Assembly (NCBI GenBank): GCA_009833045.1
Contig: WUUP01000002.1
Coordinates: 248,001 to 312,000 of the forward strand
Source of the DNA: Saprospirales bacterium GYS_P2D
Lineage (GTDB): Bacteria; Bacteroidota; Bacteroidia; Chitinophagales; Saprospiraceae
DNA: 64,000 nucleotides
Direction: 5' to 3'
Shown here: one piece after another, positions 62,205-64,000 of the stretch
Layout of the letters: each line of letters opens with the position of its first letter
Position numbering within the stretch: position 1 is the first letter of the stretch
The notes under the pieces: generated by a model
Told to the model about the DNA's origin: nothing
The model's database searches: none
The model's input: only the letters and a program-made list of their open reading frames with translations
Position numbers and translations under genes: made by a program

Positions 62205-62414
62205 ATGTCTAATACTCTATCACAACGAGAAATCGAAATCCTCAGACTCATCTCTTGGGAAAAAACCACTCGAGAAATGGCTAATCAACTCTTCCTGTCT
62301 GATCATACTATCAACACTCATCGTAAAAATATCATGATGAAGCTCAAAGTGAGCAATGCGGCAGGATTAGTACGGAAAGGATTTGAGTTAGGTCTATTAA
62401 GAATAGCATCCTAA
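62205..62414 (+). CDS. Stand-alone LuxR-type (GerE) HTH protein
   Basis: Only 69 residues, almost all a LuxR HTH: 'LSQREIEILRLISWEKTTREMANQLFLSDHTINTHRKNIMMKLKVSNAAGLVRKGFELGLL'. The recognition helix is 'LSDHTINTHRKNIMMKL'. There is no receiver or ligand-binding domain, so it may act as a bare DNA-binding protein or lose its regulator partner. It follows the histidine kinase by about 200 bp on the same strand. Confidence 0.88.
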   Translation: MSNTLSQREIEILRLISWEKTTREMANQLFLSDHTINTHRKNIMMKLKVSNAAGLVRKGFELGLLRIAS

Positions 62415-62554
62415 GTAAACACCTGAATTATTTTACAAAAGGGATGAGATCTCGGAGTGGCTTCCTTGATTTCATTTTACTTTATAGAAGACATTAAAAA
62501 TCAGGTGTGAATCATCCAAGCGACACCAGACGATTTCTCTCCTAATAAATAAAA

Positions 62555-62580
62555 GACGACCCTCTGAGTGATCGTCCTTA
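62555..62580 (-). terminator. Intrinsic terminator for the Bax-inhibitor-1 gene
   Basis: GACGA(C) pairs with (G)ATCGTC around a 10-base loop with one bulge; on the minus strand it leads to TTTTATTT. It lies about 30 bp after the stop of the minus-strand gene at 62610 and could also work on the + strand ('TTAGTTTTT'). Confidence 0.6.
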
Positions 62581-62609
62581 GTTTTTATGGTTGTAAATTA
62601 TTCGAAGCT

Positions 62610-63377
62610 TTAGTCATTCTGCAGCTTACTGATTAGTCTTAGGAACTCAACATACAGCCAGACTATAGTGAATACTAAACTCATGGCAAAGTACCATTCC
62701 ATATACTTCGGCGCTTTCATCTGCTCTCCTTTTTCAAAATTGTCAAAGTCCAAAAGCAAATTGAGTGCAGCGATGCCGATGATGACCACCGTAATACCGA
62801 TGCCAATAGGTCCTCCCTCATGTATGTATGGTATAGAGAAACCTACAAAATGGCCTACCCAACTGACCAAGTAAATGATCATTATGGCTCCTACAGCCAT
62901 AGACACTCCCATTCTAAATTTCTGCGTGACAGGAATCAAACCCGACTGATAGATCCCCAGCATCAAGAATAAAGTACCCAAAGTAGCTATCAAAGCAATA
63001 GTGATGATCCCTTCATAGGCAGCACCATAGTAGGCCGATACCGTCCCTACAAATAACCCTTCGAGTAGAGCAAAAACGGGTGCTGTGTAAGGTGAATGCT
63101 GAGGTCTGAAACTGGTATAAAAAAAGACAGCCGCTGCTCCCAATGTCCCTACTGGTAAAAACATACGCAATGGCACCATATAACTAAAGAAGGCAGATAT
63201 CAACACTATTGTCCCCAGTATAAATGTCTTGTTGACACTGCCGCCTATGGTCATAGGCTGGCTCTCGAGTAATGGCGCATCCAGTACATCACTCATTTGA
63301 TTTTGGCTAAACTTAGTTTGCATTTTGGTCAATGCTTTGTCATTGACCATTGGATTTCCTGATTTGGTAAAATTCAT
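62610..63377 (-). CDS. Bax inhibitor-1/YccA family membrane protein
   Basis: A 255-residue protein with seven membrane helices after a 45-residue soluble N-terminus ('MNFTKSGNPMVNDKALTKMQTKFSQNQMSDVLDAPLLESQPMTIGGSVNKTFIL'). Family text includes 'SAFFSYMVPLRMFLPVG', 'PVFALLEGLFVGTVSAYYGAAYEGIITIALIATLGTLFLMLGIYQSGLI' and 'LLLDFDNFEKGEQMKAPKYMEWYFAMSLVFTIVWLYVEFLRLISKL', with the conserved Asp pair near the C-terminus. Related proteins leak Ca2+ or H+. Transcribed alone. Confidence 0.92.
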   Translation of the reverse strand: MNFTKSGNPMVNDKALTKMQTKFSQNQMSDVLDAPLLESQPMTIGGSVNKTFILGTIVLISAFFSYMVPLRMFLPVGTLGAAAVFFYTSFRPQHSPYTAPVFALLEGLFVGTVSAYYGAAYEGIITIALIATLGTLFLMLGIYQSGLIPVTQKFRMGVSMAVGAIMIIYLVSWVGHFVGFSIPYIHEGGPIGIGITVVIIGIAALNLLLDFDNFEKGEQMKAPKYMEWYFAMSLVFTIVWLYVEFLRLISKLQND

Positions 63378-63819
63378 TGTAACGATTTAGTGATAAGATG
63401 ATCTAAAAATAACAATCTTGCTAATAGATCATAAAGCTTTATGTCAATTTTATGACAGTATGAAAGCTCATATACCACTACGTCAGCCACACATTTCAGG
63501 AAACCAGGAAAAAGATGTCATCAACTTTTAAAACCATTAGAGAAAAGTAAAAAAGACCTTGATAGTCATAATCAAGATCTCTTCATTCCGAATTGATTCA
63601 CATGATATCATGATCCATGGATCATGATATTAAGTAGACTCTTCCATTCTGAAAATATCCCTAAGCGGGAAACGATTTTTTCATATCAAAACTACCCGAT
63701 AAAGCATTTTGGTCTACAAATACTCTACATCTCAATCAAAATACTCATCGGATTAGGTCAGATATCAGTCTCTGATGTCATATGAAGAGTTAATCATTAA
63801 TTCATATAATACCAGATTC
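63378..63819. other. 442-bp intergenic region with hairpins and a perfect palindrome
   Basis: No gene was identified. 63552-63585 holds a CTTGAT...ATCAAG hairpin with a T-run on the minus strand, which resembles a terminator although no minus-strand gene ends there. 63605-63630 is a 26-bp perfect palindrome. The remainder is AT-rich and presumably holds promoters for the Bax-inhibitor-like gene and for the coiled-coil gene at 63820. Confidence 0.5.
63605..63630. repeat. 26-bp perfect palindrome
   Basis: ATATCATGATCC is followed at once by its exact reverse complement with CCATGG at the centre. A perfect palindrome of this length can be a protein-binding site or an extruding hairpin. No T-run follows on either strand. 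Confidence 0.8.
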
Positions 63820-64000
63820 ATGAAAACAACAGAAGCTAACAAGATAGATGCAATACGAGAGCTGATCGTAGGTAAAGAAATGGCTGATATACAAAATCAG
63901 TTTAGCACTATAGAGCATAAGTTTACGACTATCTTAGATAAATCGAGTAGCCACCTGACCAAAGAAATCAAGGAGGGAATAAAATCATTGGATGCTAAAA
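63820..64000 (+). CDS. Coiled-coil protein, N-terminal part
   Basis: The frame starts with ATG 63820 and runs off the window after 60 residues. It reads MKTTEANKIDAIRELIVGKEMADIQNQFSTI and continues with charged helical sequence ('KFTTILDKSSSHLTKEIKEGIKSL'). There is no signal peptide. No family can be named from this part. Confidence 0.6.
   Translation, partial: MKTTEANKIDAIRELIVGKEMADIQNQFSTIEHKFTTILDKSSSHLTKEIKEGIKSLDAK

Overview
The window looks like chromosomal DNA of a Bacteroidota bacterium, probably a free-living aerobe of the Saprospiria/Cytophagia kind (the class is inference). The evidence is a ubiE (menG)-porT pair, PorT being a type IX secretion component. There are also many small outer-membrane barrels and Bacteroidota-type lipoproteins, promoter -7 boxes of the form TAnnTTTG, start codons without Shine-Dalgarno sequences, and families typical of the phylum (MnmD, DUF547, HYC_CC_PP, TPR histidine kinases). 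No tRNA, rRNA, CRISPR array, integrase or transposase was found.

Layout. 1-3.5 kb: 3' end of a TonB-dependent receptor, a DUF2541-like secreted protein, and a tag-dinB DNA-repair pair. 3.6-11.2 kb: two paralogous small barrels, an ACAD10/11-like acyl-CoA dehydrogenase, a family-2 glycosyltransferase, a DUF547 lipoprotein, a BamA/TamA-like barrel overlapping a coiled-coil gene, an amphipathic-repeat protein and a MazG-like pyrophosphohydrolase. 11.3-15 kb: a TakP-like TRAP uptake system whose binding-protein gene converges on an esterase-DctQ-DctM operon. 15-24 kb: TPR protein, gyrA, ubiE-porT, a CoA-transferase, AcpH-like and YchF. 24.2-28 kb: trehalose operon (LacI regulator, MFS permease, trehalase). 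28-42.9 kb: pyruvate dehydrogenase E1 beta, Mpl, a tiny lipoprotein, mnmD, a dicarboxylate symporter, a TlpA-like lipoprotein with an SDR, an MBL hydrolase/membrane protein/M1 peptidase operon, PlsC-like acyltransferase, scoAB and a DUF697 protein.

42.9-43.6 kb holds a 143-144 bp tandem repeat and REP-like elements. After a second acyl-CoA dehydrogenase and a threonine dehydratase-like gene, a clearly more AT-rich block (46.1-54.9 kb, all + strand) forms a copper-resistance island: HYC_CC_PP protein, a multicopper oxidase with a C-terminal CopB-like barrel, an HMA protein, a metal-binding lipoprotein, a membrane protein, a YdjM-like membrane hydrolase, a K+ channel, an ATP-cone/PD-(D/E)XK protein, DUF305 and a CPH-type (P1B-3) copper ATPase. 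The three middle genes overlap and are not obviously about copper.

55-64 kb: an Ldh-family dehydrogenase, DUF985 cupin, sugar porter, two more mosaic-repeat intergenic regions (inverted relative to that at 43 kb), a divergent LytTR regulator/TPR histidine kinase pair with a stand-alone LuxR-type HTH protein, a Bax-inhibitor-1 family protein, a 26-bp perfect palindrome, and the start of a coiled-coil gene that runs off the window.

Working together: the repair, fatty-acid and ketone-body genes (two acyl-CoA dehydrogenases, scoAB, CoA-transferase) and uptake systems (TRAP, symporter, trehalose, sugar porter) describe a heterotroph. The copper island is the clearest acquired cargo, and its fused oxidase/barrel and the channel/nuclease/hydrolase module are the most interesting leads.
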